Notes: a model not told the origin generated them from the sequence alone. A DNA stretch of 48,771 nucleotides from Nocardia jiangxiensis NBRC 101359 (GCF_000308615.1 NZ_BAGB01000157.1:1-48771), one strand, 5' to 3'. Positions 8,107 through 16,835 are shown, counted from the stretch's first letter. A program made the numbers and translations.

Positions 8107-8841
8107 CTAGGCGGTGTAGCCCGTCGTTCCTCGCCGGGCCACCACGATGCGGTTGATGACCGAGTTTGCCGACAGATTCATGAGCATCATGACCACATTC
8201 ACCACGTCACTGACGGGGATCATTTCCGTCGTGGGGATCCGATCGCTGACGTAGGCCGCCATGTCGGTGTCGACATAGGCCGGAGCGATGGAAGTGGCGC
8301 AGATGCCGTTAGCGGATTCCTCGAGGCTCACCGTCTCGAGAAACGAGATCAAGGCGGCCTTGGTCGCACCGTAGACAGCAAGGCCGTGTTCGGCGTACAC
8401 CCCGGTGATGGAAGACAGTCCGATGATTTTCGCGCCTCGGACCGGATCGGCCGCGGCAGCGGAGCGGAGCAACGGCAGTGCGTGCTGGACGAGCCTCATC
8501 GCGGAGGTCAGGTTGACCTGAACCGTCTTCTGCACACGTCGCATCGGAAACGTCGCAACGTCTCCCCCGGTGCCGACGCCTGCGTTGACCACCAAGGCGT
8601 CCATCGAGGAGAAGTGCTCGCCGTGCAACTCCACCAAACCCGCCAGCGCATCCTCATCGGCCAGGTCGACCGCCTCGAACACCACTTGCGGTGAGCCTGC
8701 GGCCAGCAATTCGTGCCGGAGAATTTCCAGGTCCGACGCCGTGCGTGAGGTAATTGTCAACTCGACACCGGCGGTAGCCAGACCGAAGGCGATACCCCGA
8801 CCGATACCACGTGATGCACCTGTCACCAGCGCACTCACCAT
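8107..8841 (-). CDS. Short-chain dehydrogenase/reductase (SDR)
   Basis: Starting at ATG 8841 the product has 244 residues: TGASRGIGRG near residue 8, a VNAGVG in the NNAG position, the serine in GLSSITGVY and YGATK. The start codon overlaps the stop of the kinase-like gene by one base (TGATG), so the two are translationally coupled. The frame is open far upstream, but the nucleotide-binding strand (MVSALVTGASRGIG) begins here. Substrate unknown; context suggests a hydroxyacyl or cyclic alcohol intermediate. Confidence 0.85.
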   Translation of the reverse strand: MVSALVTGASRGIGRGIAFGLATAGVELTITSRTASDLEILRHELLAAGSPQVVFEAVDLADEDALAGLVELHGEHFSSMDALVVNAGVGTGGDVATFPMRRVQKTVQVNLTSAMRLVQHALPLLRSAAAADPVRGAKIIGLSSITGVYAEHGLAVYGATKAALISFLETVSLEESANGICATSIAPAYVDTDMAAYVSDRIPTTEMIPVSDVVNVVMMLMNLSANSVINRIVVARRGTTGYTA

Positions 8842-9872
8842 CAGAACACTCCTAACGTTTCGAGGCTCTGCTCGAGTAGTGGTGCGACTGCCGAAACCGC
8901 GTCGCGGAACCCGTCGCCCGTGACCGCCCCCGCGCGATAGCGGTGATCGATCCCAGCCGCGATCACCGCAATCTTGAAGTAGGCCAAGGAGAGATGGAAC
9001 TCCCAGTTCGTGATGCTCGCCCCGCCCGACAATTCGTAGCGAGCAAGCAGCGCCTCGGGCGATGGCAATCGAGCGCTGGTCCACGCCGACGGGAACCCCA
9101 TGATCAGATCGAGGGCTGGGTGCCGGTAGGCACACATCATGGCGACGTCGGCGATCGGGTCACCGATTGTCGACAACTCCCAGTCGAGGACGGCCGCAAC
9201 ACGGACGGGACTGGACTGCAATTCCAGCATTGTGTTGTCGATTCGGTAGTCGCCGTGGACGATCGAGCTTCGGGTTTGGTCTGGGACCGCGGCGGCGAGC
9301 CGATTGCGGATGGCAGCGGCCAGCGAGTCGAGGTGAGGAACAGCTGGTGAGACGAGTTCCCATTGACTGCCCCACCGACGCAGCTGTCGATCCGCGTAGC
9401 CGGACGCTCTTCCGAACGAGTCGAGGCCCACAGCGGCGTGATCGACTCGATGCAGCGATGCCAAGGTCTCGACAACGGCGCGAATCGCGCTCGCTGTCGT
9501 CGTATCGTCCAGTGCGGCCAGGTCGACTTGCGACTGGACGCTAGTGCCGTATACGAAGTCGACGACGGTGAAGGGTAGACCGATCACCCGCTCGTCCTCG
9601 CACAACAGAATCGGTCGCGCTACCGGAACATCCGTATCGGACAGTGCTTTCATCACTCGGAACTCCCGAGCGACATCATGCGCCGAGGGCGTGCGGCCGG
9701 CGCGCGGAGGCATCCGCACCACCCAGCTCGCGCGCCCGTCGCTGAGCCGATAGGTCAGATTGGAACGGCCACCTGCGATCTGGGTGCAATGCAGGGGAGC
9801 TCCGACTTCCACTCCTGCGGTGCGCATCAACTCGGCAATGCCCTGCATCTCGCCGGGGAGTAGTTCGTTCAC
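8841..9872 (-). CDS. Aminoglycoside-phosphotransferase (APH)-fold protein of the FadE36/ACAD10 type
   Basis: The 343-residue protein has a kinase-like APH fold: N-terminal GGRSNLTYRL glycine loop, SIVHGDYRIDNTML (Brenner motif with catalytic Asp) and AVLDWELSTIGDPIADVA (DFG-like segment as DWE). Such proteins occur next to, or fused to, ACADs in actinobacteria and in human ACAD10/11, where phosphorylation of 4-hydroxyacyl-CoA has been described. That makes a hydroxyacyl-CoA kinase role plausible but unproved. The GTG start overlaps the stop of the upstream ACAD remnant as GTGA, and its stop overlaps the next start as TGATG, so coupling runs through all three. Confidence 0.85.
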   Translation of the reverse strand: MNELLPGEMQGIAELMRTAGVEVGAPLHCTQIAGGRSNLTYRLSDGRASWVVRMPPRAGRTPSAHDVAREFRVMKALSDTDVPVARPILLCEDERVIGLPFTVVDFVYGTSVQSQVDLAALDDTTTASAIRAVVETLASLHRVDHAAVGLDSFGRASGYADRQLRRWGSQWELVSPAVPHLDSLAAAIRNRLAAAVPDQTRSSIVHGDYRIDNTMLELQSSPVRVAAVLDWELSTIGDPIADVAMMCAYRHPALDLIMGFPSAWTSARLPSPEALLARYELSGGASITNWEFHLSLAYFKIAVIAAGIDHRYRAGAVTGDGFRDAVSAVAPLLEQSLETLGVF

Positions 9873-10075
9873 CTCCGACCGCCGTTGTCCGGATCGCTGG
9901 CACCGAGCCCGCCGCACATCTGGGTTGCACGGTCGACAACGCGGTGAAAAGTCTCGGCTACAAGGGTTTTGGCGATTGATGTCGACATCTGGCCGGATGC
10001 GGCCGGCGCACCGGATGTCCCGCCCTGCTCGCGCAGGACACGGGATTCGGCTGCAATCGTGGGCGATCGCCGCAT
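9869..10075 (-). pseudogene. Acyl-CoA dehydrogenase C-terminal remnant
   Basis: The 68-residue frame contains STSIAKTLVAETFHRVVDRATQMCGGLGASD, matching the last helices of ACADs (KxxxxEAxxRVVDRAxQxCGGLG). The flavin- and substrate-binding domains are missing. It begins at an ATG with GAAAGG upstream, just below operator C, and ends in the GTGA overlap with the kinase-like gene. The most likely history is an in-frame deletion in a full ACAD that kept promoter, start and coupling. Whether a 68-residue peptide is still made is open. Confidence 0.7.
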
Positions 10076-10143
10076 CGCAGCACCTTTCTCATTGTGGGGT
10101 TCAACGTCGCAGGCTCTGGTGGCGCCCTGCTCGACGCGGTAGG

Positions 10144-10161
10144 CTAACTAACGTTCGTAAG
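10144..10161 (-). promoter_or_regulatory. Operator copy C of the catabolic regulon
   Basis: Reverse strand CTTACGAACGTTAGTTAG matches the 18-bp consensus exactly. It lies about 70 bp upstream of the leftward ACAD remnant, kinase-like, SDR, ACAD, FabG operon. Confidence 0.8.
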
Positions 10162-10199
10162 GTCAATTTACGGCTCGATTGTCTCGATGTCAACGGTTG

Positions 10200-10217
10200 C
10201 TAACGAACGATTGTTAG
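10200..10217 (+). promoter_or_regulatory. Operator copy D of the catabolic regulon
   Basis: CTAACGAACGATTGTTAG matches 16 of 18 consensus positions. It lies 120 bp upstream of the rightward acyl-CoA synthetase and 56 bp from copy C, so the divergent promoters appear to carry one site each. The rest of the gap 10076-10336 shows no gene. Confidence 0.7.
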
Positions 10218-10336
10218 TGTGGTCTATGTTACCGGAGACGCCGGGTGGTCAGGCGTCCGATCCGCCTCCCCGGTTGAACACCCCCTCCTCGGAAGCGGCG
10301 CTCTCGAATGAGCCCGCTCGAATCGAAAGGTCCTCC

Positions 10337-11905
10337 ATGACAAAGGGTTTGATGATGCACGGCCGGATGACCGTCGCCGGCATTGCGGAGCGGGCGGAGG
10401 CATGCTTCGGGCACAATGCTGTGTCAGAACGGACCTCCGACGGAGTCCGTGTCAGCACTTACGCCGAGACCGTCGGCCGAGCACGTCGACTGGGGTCGGC
10501 CCTGGTCGAGATGGGAGTGAAGCCGGGGGACCGAGTTGCGACGTTCGGCTGGAACAGCACTCGCCATTTCGAGCTCTATCTGGCGGTCCCAGGGATCGGT
10601 GCGGTGCTGCACACTCTGAATATCCGGCTGCACGAAAACGATCTCACCTACATCGCCCAGCATGCGGGAGACACGGTCGTTTTCGTGGACGCAGAACTGG
10701 CGTCGTCCTTGCCGCATCTTCCCGGCGTCCGTCTGGAAGTCATCATGAACGGCGACGACCTGTCACGGCCGGGCGCGCTCGGCTACGAAGAACTTCTCGC
10801 CACCGGTGACCCCGACTACCGATTTCCCGAGGTGGACGAGAATGCCGCCGCGGCAATGTGTTACACGAGTGGGACGACGGGGCGTCCCAAGGGCGTGCTG
10901 TACTCGCAGCGATCCATCGCCTTGTATTCGCTGATGGCAAACCAGCCCGACGCATTCGGAATCGCAGAGTCGGACGCAGTACTACCCGTGGTGCCGATGT
11001 TCCACGCGAACGCGTGGGGCCTGCCGTACATCGCCGCGATGAGCGGCGCACGACTCGTGCTGCCGGGTCCGTCGCCGACGGCCCGCGACCTCGCCGATCT
11101 GATTGCGGCCGAGCATGTCTCGGTCGCGGCAGCGGTTCCAACCATCTGGCAGGCGGTGCATGCGCTGGAGGATCCAGTGGACCTGAGCTCCCTGCGCGAG
11201 GCCATCTGCGGCGGAGCGCCGGTGCCCGAGAGCCTCATCCGACGTTTCGACGATCGCTTCGGCGTTCCGATCGTCCAAGGCTGGGGTATGACGGAAACGA
11301 GCCCGCTGGCTCTGATTTCCAGGCCTGCTGCGCAACCGGGACGGTCGATCGACCAAACGTATTCGCTGCGCGCGACGCAAGGGCAACCGCTCGCGTTCGT
11401 CGGAGCGCGTATTGCGGGCGAGGAGCGCGAGTTGCAGGTCAGCGGGCCTACTGTCGCCTCGAGCTACTACGACCGGGACAGCACCGACAGTTTCACCGAC
11501 GACAAGTGGCTGCGTACCGGGGACGTCGCCGAGCTCGTGGAAGGCCAGTATTTCCGGCTTCTGGACCGCACGAAGGACCTGGTGAAATCCGGCGGCGAGT
11601 GGATATCGTCGGTGGCGCTCGAATCCGCGGTTCTGTTTCATCCCGACGTGGCCGACGCCGCTGTCGTTGCGATCGCAGACGAGCGCTGGGGAGAGCGACC
11701 GTGCATGTTCATCGTCACCGAGGATCGTGCGCAGCTCGACAAGCAAGCCGTGCTGGAGTTTCTGCGACCGAAGTTCGAATCCTGGTGGATGCCCGACCGC
11801 ATCGAGTTCGTCGCAGAAATTCCCAAGACATCGGTCGGAAAGATCGACAAAGTCGCGCTGCGCGGGCGCGCTGCACAGTTGGCGCAACCCGATTCAGCCC
11901 AGTGA
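10337..11905 (+). CDS. AlkK-like acyl-CoA synthetase (AMP-forming)
   Basis: The 522-residue protein has the adenylate-forming motifs: CYTSGTTGRPKGVLYSQRS near residue 175, PMFHANAWGLPY, GWGMTETSP, YFRLLDRTKDLVKSGGEWIS and the C-terminal KTSVGKIDK lysine. The whole resembles medium-chain AlkK-type ligases, which share LPVVPMFHxNAWG and IKSGGEWIS patterns. It activates a carboxylic acid to its CoA thioester for beta-oxidation. I chose ATG 10337 (GAAAGG seven bases upstream). The longer frame from 10187 would start inside operator D. It is the only rightward enzyme gene of the regulon and converges on pntB. Confidence 0.9.
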   Translation: MTKGLMMHGRMTVAGIAERAEACFGHNAVSERTSDGVRVSTYAETVGRARRLGSALVEMGVKPGDRVATFGWNSTRHFELYLAVPGIGAVLHTLNIRLHENDLTYIAQHAGDTVVFVDAELASSLPHLPGVRLEVIMNGDDLSRPGALGYEELLATGDPDYRFPEVDENAAAAMCYTSGTTGRPKGVLYSQRSIALYSLMANQPDAFGIAESDAVLPVVPMFHANAWGLPYIAAMSGARLVLPGPSPTARDLADLIAAEHVSVAAAVPTIWQAVHALEDPVDLSSLREAICGGAPVPESLIRRFDDRFGVPIVQGWGMTETSPLALISRPAAQPGRSIDQTYSLRATQGQPLAFVGARIAGEERELQVSGPTVASSYYDRDSTDSFTDDKWLRTGDVAELVEGQYFRLLDRTKDLVKSGGEWISSVALESAVLFHPDVADAAVVAIADERWGERPCMFIVTEDRAQLDKQAVLEFLRPKFESWWMPDRIEFVAEIPKTSVGKIDKVALRGRAAQLAQPDSAQ

Positions 11906-11950
11906 ATCGAACTGACCGCGCGGCACGAGGGTGAGGACGGATTTCAGCGT

Positions 11951-11986
11951 GGTGGGAGGCCCCCACATAGCGGAGGGCCTCCCACC
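11951..11986. terminator. Bidirectional hairpin between acyl-CoA synthetase and pntB
   Basis: GGTGGGAGGCCC (11951-11962) pairs perfectly with GGGCCTCCCACC (11975-11986) over a 12-base loop. It sits between two convergent genes and has no U-tract; it can serve both directions. Confidence 0.8.
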
Positions 11987-12042
11987 TTCAGCCACGCAGT
12001 TCGGGCCGGTGGACCGATCGGGTGGATACCGCCATGAGCGGC

Positions 12043-13479
12043 TCACACCGGAAGGGCGCGCAGAATATCCTCGATTCGGTCTTTGGCGTCGCCGAAAAGC
12101 ATTGCGCTGTTGTCCCGGAAGAACAGCGGATTCTGCACACCCGCGTAGCCCGGGGCCATCGACCGTTTGAAGACGATCACATTGTCGGCTTCCCAGACCG
12201 TGAGCACCGGCATACCGGCGATAGGGCTCGCCGGATCCTCGGATGCGGCAGGATTGACGGTGTCGTTGGCGCCGATGACCAGGACGACCGAGGTATCCGC
12301 GAATTCTTCGTTGATCTCGTCCATTTCGAGCACGATGTCGTATGGAACCCTGGCCTCGGCGAGTAGCACGTTCATGTGGCCCGGCAGGCGACCCGCGACC
12401 GGGTGGATTCCGAAGCGCGCGTTGACGCCTTTCTCGCGGAGCCTGCGAGTCAGCTCGGCCACGCCGTATTGCGCTTGCGCCACCGCCATTCCGTATCCCG
12501 GGGTGACGATGACCGAGTCGGCGTCGGCGAGCAGTGCGGCCACTTGGTCTGCATTGATCTCACGGTGTTCGCCGTAGTCTTTGGTCTCGGCGGCGGTGGC
12601 CTCGACGCCGAACCCACCCGCGATGACCGAGACGAACGAGCGGTTCATCGCCTTGCACATGATGTAGCTCAAGTAGGCGCCGGAGGAACCGACCAGTGCA
12701 CCGGTGATGATGAGAAGGTCGTTTTCGAGCAGGAAGCCCGAGGCAGCCGCGGCCCAACCCGAGTACGAGTTGAGCATCGACACAACGACGGGCATATCTC
12801 CGCCGCCGATGGAGGCGACAAGGTGCCAGCCCAGCAGCAGTGCGAGCACGGTGACGACGACCAGTTGCCAGAGCTGCGGCGCGGTCACGAACCACACGGT
12901 GAGAACCACGAAGCCAACCAGTGCACCGATGTTGAGCAGGTTCTTGCCGGGCAGCATCAGCGGGCTCGATCTGATCCGCGCCGACAGCTTGAGGTTGGCG
13001 ACGATCGAGCCGGCGAAGGTGACCGCACCGATGAAGATTCCGATGAAAACCTCGGCCGAATGGATGCCGAGCAGCCCTGCGGAATCGAGTCGAAGGGCCT
13101 CGTGACCTGCCGGATCCGCCTCGACGTGAAGGTAGCCGTTCCATCCGACGAGTACCGCGGCCAGGCCGACGAAGGAGTGCAGCAACGCGATCAGCTCGGG
13201 CATGCCGGTCATCTCGACGATGCGAGCCCGCCACAGACCGATGGCGGCGCCGATGACGCTTGCGCCCAGCAGCAGGCCCAGGCCCGAAGGCTCGATGTCG
13301 TGGTCGGCCGCAAGCACGACGGTGGCGGCGAGTGCTATGCCCATGCCGGCAATGCCGAAGTAGTTGCCGAGCTTCGCCGACTCGTGCTTGGACAGACCCG
13401 CGAGCGCGAGGATGAACAGTAGAGCGGCAACGAGATATGCCGACTTCGCGGCGCTGTCGATGGTGAGGATGTTGGTCAC
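12043..13479 (-). CDS. pntB: NAD(P) transhydrogenase subunit beta
   Basis: The 478-residue protein is full length for PntB. The N-terminal half has about nine membrane helices with the conserved HSFVGLAAVLVG and GAVTFAGSIVANLKL segments. The middle has GGGDMPVVVSMLNSYSGWAAAASGF, and the C-terminal NADP(H)-binding domain has TPGYGMAVAQAQYGV, GIHPVAGRLPGHMNVLLAEA and GANDTVNPAA. It couples proton entry to hydride transfer from NADH to NADP+. The GTG at 13479 is chosen because AGGAG lies upstream, inside the end of pntA; the frame is open further upstream but antisense-like. Five bases separate it from pntA. Confidence 0.95.
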   Translation of the reverse strand: MTNILTIDSAAKSAYLVAALLFILALAGLSKHESAKLGNYFGIAGMGIALAATVVLAADHDIEPSGLGLLLGASVIGAAIGLWRARIVEMTGMPELIALLHSFVGLAAVLVGWNGYLHVEADPAGHEALRLDSAGLLGIHSAEVFIGIFIGAVTFAGSIVANLKLSARIRSSPLMLPGKNLLNIGALVGFVVLTVWFVTAPQLWQLVVVTVLALLLGWHLVASIGGGDMPVVVSMLNSYSGWAAAASGFLLENDLLIITGALVGSSGAYLSYIMCKAMNRSFVSVIAGGFGVEATAAETKDYGEHREINADQVAALLADADSVIVTPGYGMAVAQAQYGVAELTRRLREKGVNARFGIHPVAGRLPGHMNVLLAEARVPYDIVLEMDEINEEFADTSVVLVIGANDTVNPAASEDPASPIAGMPVLTVWEADNVIVFKRSMAPGYAGVQNPLFFRDNSAMLFGDAKDRIEDILRALPV

Positions 13480-13484
13480 GACGC

Positions 13485-15008
13485 TCAGCTCCTGGAGAAC
13501 ATGGCAAGCATGCGGCGAGTCACCGCGAAGCCACCGAAGACGTTGACGGCGGCCAGGAGGATCGCCACCGCCGAAAGCGCCGTGATCACGTTGTCCCGCT
13601 GACCGATCTGAAGCAGCGCACCGACCACGATGATGCCGGAGATCGCATTGGTCACCGACATCAGTGGCGTGTGCAGCGCATGATGCACGTGCCCGATCAC
13701 GTAGTAACCGATGACGATCGCGAGCGCGAACACCGTGAGGTGAACCCGCAGTGCCGCAGGCGAAATCGCGATCAGCACGAACAGCGCCACAGCCCCGATG
13801 CCCACCCGGGTGAGTTTCGCGCCCTGTGTAGCCGGCTTCTCGGCCGCCTTCTCGACGGGGACGGGCGCGGAGGAGGCGGCGGGGGCCGCCGAGACCTGTA
13901 CCGGTGGCGGAGGCCACGCCGGCTCGCCGTCCCGGACCACTGTGATGGAACGCTGAACCACGTCCTCCCAGTCGAGGACGAGTCCGCCGTCCTTCTCCGG
14001 GGTCATCAGCTTCAGCAGGTTCACCAGGTTGGTGCCGTAAAGCTGCGAAGCCTGGGTCGGGAGGCGGCCCGCGAGGTCGGTGTAGCCGATGATCGTGACG
14101 CCGTTGCCGGTCGTCACGGCCTCGTCGCGGACCGTGCCCTCGACGTTGCCACCGTTCTGAGCCGCCATATCGACGATGACGCTGCCGGGTTTCATGCTGG
14201 CGACCATGTCGGAAGTGATCAGGGTCGGCGCGGGGCGTCCGGGAATCAGCGCGGTTGTGATGATGATGTCGACTTCCTGGACTTGCTCGGCATACAGAGC
14301 TGCTGCACGGGAGTTGTAGTCATCGGACATCTCCTTGGCATAGCCGGTCGCCGACACTTCGACGTCGGCGGATTCGACCGACAGGTACTCACCGCCGACC
14401 GAGCGCACCTGGTCGGCGACCTCGGGGCGCGGGTCGGTCGCGTAGACGATCGCACCGAGACTGCCCGCGGTACCGATCGCGGTCAGGCCGGCGACGCCGG
14501 CACCCGCGACCAGCACCTTTGCCGGCGGCACCTTGCCCGCCGCGGTGACCTGTCCGGTGAAGAAGCGGCCGAAGACGTGGGCGGCCTCGACGACCGCGCG
14601 ATAGCCGGCGATGTTCGCCATGGAGGACAGCACGTCGAGGGACTGCGCGCGACTGATCCGCGGGACCGCATCCATCGACAGCGCCGTGATCGGGCGTAGG
14701 GACAGCTCCTGCACCACCGCCTCGTCGAGCCGTGGGTTGAGCATGGCGACGAGCGTGGTCCCGGACTTCAGCGAGTCGAGCTGCCCCGTGGTCGGGGTGT
14801 TGACGCCGAAGACGATATCGGCGGCCTCGACCGTGCCGACCGTCGCACCTGCCCCGGCGTACGCCGCATCGGAGAAGCCGGCCAACTCGCCGGCACCGGG
14901 CTCTACGACAACCTCGTACCCGAGCTTGCGCAGCTGCGCCACCGTAGTAGGCGTCGCCGACACCCGTGTCTCACCGACTCGTGCCTCCCTGAGGACTCCG
15001 ATTCGCAT
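13485..15008 (-). CDS. pntA: NAD(P) transhydrogenase subunit alpha
   Basis: The 507-residue single chain combines the NAD(H)-binding domain I (MRIGVLREARVGETRVSATP at the N-terminus; VLVAGAGVAGLTAIGTA Rossmann motif near residue 175) with a Pro/Ala-rich linker near 365-395. About four membrane helices follow at the C-terminus (GHVHHALHTPLMSVTNAISGI). Some bacteria split this into two genes; here it is fused. With pntB it makes a complete transhydrogenase. It is cut off from the decarboxylase-like gene by a strong hairpin at 15030-15061, so it may have its own promoter in a very short gap or rely on read-through. Confidence 0.95.
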   Translation of the reverse strand: MRIGVLREARVGETRVSATPTTVAQLRKLGYEVVVEPGAGELAGFSDAAYAGAGATVGTVEAADIVFGVNTPTTGQLDSLKSGTTLVAMLNPRLDEAVVQELSLRPITALSMDAVPRISRAQSLDVLSSMANIAGYRAVVEAAHVFGRFFTGQVTAAGKVPPAKVLVAGAGVAGLTAIGTAGSLGAIVYATDPRPEVADQVRSVGGEYLSVESADVEVSATGYAKEMSDDYNSRAAALYAEQVQEVDIIITTALIPGRPAPTLITSDMVASMKPGSVIVDMAAQNGGNVEGTVRDEAVTTGNGVTIIGYTDLAGRLPTQASQLYGTNLVNLLKLMTPEKDGGLVLDWEDVVQRSITVVRDGEPAWPPPPVQVSAAPAASSAPVPVEKAAEKPATQGAKLTRVGIGAVALFVLIAISPAALRVHLTVFALAIVIGYYVIGHVHHALHTPLMSVTNAISGIIVVGALLQIGQRDNVITALSAVAILLAAVNVFGGFAVTRRMLAMFSRS

Positions 15009-15029
15009 GAAAATCTCCCTTTCGTATCA

Positions 15030-15061
15030 GCGATCGGCGCCCCCCTCAGGGCGCCGATCGC
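15030..15061 (-). terminator. Strong hairpin between the decarboxylase-like gene and pntA
   Basis: GCGATCGGCGCC (15030-15041) pairs perfectly with GGCGCCGATCGC (15050-15061) over 8 bases. It starts 30 bp after the decarboxylase stop and ends 22 bp before the pntA start. Partial termination or attenuation between the two is possible. Confidence 0.75.
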
Positions 15062-15090
15062 ATCACCGCTGTCGGGTCGAACCGCACCCG

Positions 15091-15939
15091 CTACGGCGCG
15101 GGCAACACCGGCGGTTGGTTGAGCTGGTCCTGTCCCCTCCACCGCTTGGTGATCGGATAGAGGGTGGGATCGTCATAGCTGCGGCCCCACAGGAATCGCG
15201 AATAGACGTTGTCGGGATCCTCGAGGTCGATCTGGCGACCGAGAGGGTTGGTAATCGCATAATTCGCGTAGTGAGCATCGCCGGTCGACGAGATCGGAAT
15301 CGACCAGACCGGATCCCACGGAGCCGCACCCCATGTGATCGAGCCGGTGCCGACTCGGTAAGTGCTGTAGTCCAGGCCGACGTCCCAGATATTGAGGCGC
15401 GGCGGGTACTCGAGCCCACTGCCGTTCGAGCCCGGGAACATCTTGATATCGAATCCGTGGGTGTTGACCACCTTCGGCGCCTGCTCTTCGCCGGTGATCT
15501 CCGCTTCGAGCTCGAAAACGGTATGACCGAGACGTTCGGACGTCCCGAAGAAGCTCACACCGTCCTTGTAGATGCGCGACGTACCGAATTTCTTCGTCTC
15601 ACCCCAGAGCTCGCGGCCGATGATGACGGGAAGCTCGCCGGAGATGAGCTGAATAAGGTGCCAGAAGCCCTCTACGCCCTCATAGGTAGCGTGGAGTGCG
15701 ACGATCGCGCAATCCATCGGGCCGCAGTACGCACCGTCGAACTGGGCAATCTCGGCGTATGCCTTCGCGGTTCCGGCCGCTTTGTCTCCGATCGGCTCGA
15801 ATACCGGCGGGAGGTTCTCGCGGGCGAACTCCCACGTCGTCTCGAAATCGACAACCAGCTCCTCACCGACGAACCTCGATGGGGCCAGGAAGTTTTCGAT
15901 GTTGCGGACTTCCTCTTCAGTCCTGACGAAACCTCGCAT
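15091..15939 (-). CDS. Acetoacetate decarboxylase-family enzyme
   Basis: The 282-residue protein fits the acetoacetate decarboxylase (ADC) fold. The Schiff-base region reads GRELWGETKKFG with Lys116-Lys117, matching the GRExWGYPKK element and the Lys115/Lys116 pair of the clostridial enzyme; the usual GYP is GET here. Later segments NIWDVG and WGAAPWDP differ from the classical enzyme. ADC relatives are decarboxylases, aldolase-dehydratases or hydrolases, so a lysine imine on a keto acid is likely but the product is not. A GAAAGGAAGG ribosome site precedes the ATG, and operator E lies 22 bp upstream of the start, so it begins its own regulated unit. Confidence 0.85.
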   Translation of the reverse strand: MRGFVRTEEEVRNIENFLAPSRFVGEELVVDFETTWEFARENLPPVFEPIGDKAAGTAKAYAEIAQFDGAYCGPMDCAIVALHATYEGVEGFWHLIQLISGELPVIIGRELWGETKKFGTSRIYKDGVSFFGTSERLGHTVFELEAEITGEEQAPKVVNTHGFDIKMFPGSNGSGLEYPPRLNIWDVGLDYSTYRVGTGSITWGAAPWDPVWSIPISSTGDAHYANYAITNPLGRQIDLEDPDNVYSRFLWGRSYDDPTLYPITKRWRGQDQLNQPPVLPAP

Positions 15940-15960
15940 GAGCCTTCCTTTCTCTTGAGT

Positions 15961-15978
15961 CTAACTAATGTTCGTTAG
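15961..15978 (-). promoter_or_regulatory. Operator copy E of the catabolic regulon
   Basis: Reverse strand CTAACGAACATTAGTTAG is an exact match to the consensus. It is only 22 bp from the decarboxylase start and must overlap the transcription start or the -10 region, which fits repression. Confidence 0.8.
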
Positions 15979-16048
15979 TCTACTGATAGCGGGTTTGTCC
16001 CCTGCATTCGAACAGGTATCAGGGTTGCGTTGTTGCCGGTGCCGAGGC

Positions 16049-16810
16049 TCAGGCGCCGCGATAAGAGCCGACTGTCGATCCCCCGTCGAGGGCGTAGACG
16101 ACGCCATTCGCGTAGGTCGATCCCGCCACGAAATGGCGGACTACGGCCGCGACATCCTGGGGGGTTGCGAATCTTCCCAGCGGGATGACACTGCGGTAGA
16201 AATCCTCGGTCCCTTCCGGTGAATCGGCGAGGATACGACGAGCCATCGGAGTCTCGACGTAACCAGGGCAGACGACGTTGCTGCGCACACCGTCGCGCCC
16301 GTGATCGACGGCCATGGCGCGAACGACACCGATGACACCGTGCTTGGCGGCGATGTAGCCGACACAGTCCTCGAACCCGTTGGTGCCGGCATCGGAAGCG
16401 ATCGCGGTGAACGATCCGGCGGTTGCCTTCAGCGAGGCGATGACTGCGCGTGCGGTCAAGAACGTGCCGGTCAAATTGACGTTCAAGCTCCGCTGCCAAT
16501 TCTCGATATCGGAAGTCTCGACCGTTCCGGCACCCTCGATGCCCGCACAGGCGACAGCGGCCGAAACCGTTCCGAGGGTCTTCTCCCCTGCTGTGACGAC
16601 CCGATCGAGCTCGCCGGGTCGGGCGATGTCTGCGACCTGTGCGTGCACGGCCGCGCCCACCGGAGCCGTCAGGGCTTGCGTTTCACGCAGGGAAGCCTCG
16701 AAGATGTCGGTCAGGATCAGGTTGTGCGTCGCGGCAAGTTCGACAGCGACTGCTCGCCCGATACCGCCGCCGGCACCGGTGACCAATGCGGCCGGTCGCG
16801 ATGTCGTCAT
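16049..16810 (-). CDS. Short-chain dehydrogenase/reductase (SDR)
   Basis: This classical SDR has 253 residues: TGAGGGIGRA near residue 11, an ACAG in place of NNAG, the serine in IASDAGTNG, YIAAK and NVVCPGYVETPMARRI. It ends LDGGSTVGSYRG. The broken SDR at 5654-6088 is its paralogue. It is the last gene of the long leftward operon that starts with the reductase at 23647; the gap to the previous gene is 25 bp. The substrate is unknown. Confidence 0.85.
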   Translation of the reverse strand: MTTSRPAALVTGAGGGIGRAVAVELAATHNLILTDIFEASLRETQALTAPVGAAVHAQVADIARPGELDRVVTAGEKTLGTVSAAVACAGIEGAGTVETSDIENWQRSLNVNLTGTFLTARAVIASLKATAGSFTAIASDAGTNGFEDCVGYIAAKHGVIGVVRAMAVDHGRDGVRSNVVCPGYVETPMARRILADSPEGTEDFYRSVIPLGRFATPQDVAAVVRHFVAGSTYANGVVYALDGGSTVGSYRGA

Positions 16811-16835
16811 GTGCGTTTCCTCCTCGATTTACCGG

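Noticed and set aside
12376..13422. A long forward-strand frame opposite pntB
   Set aside because: Its composition is antisense-like (Arg, Asp, Gln, His-rich) and pntB on the other strand is full length and unmistakable.
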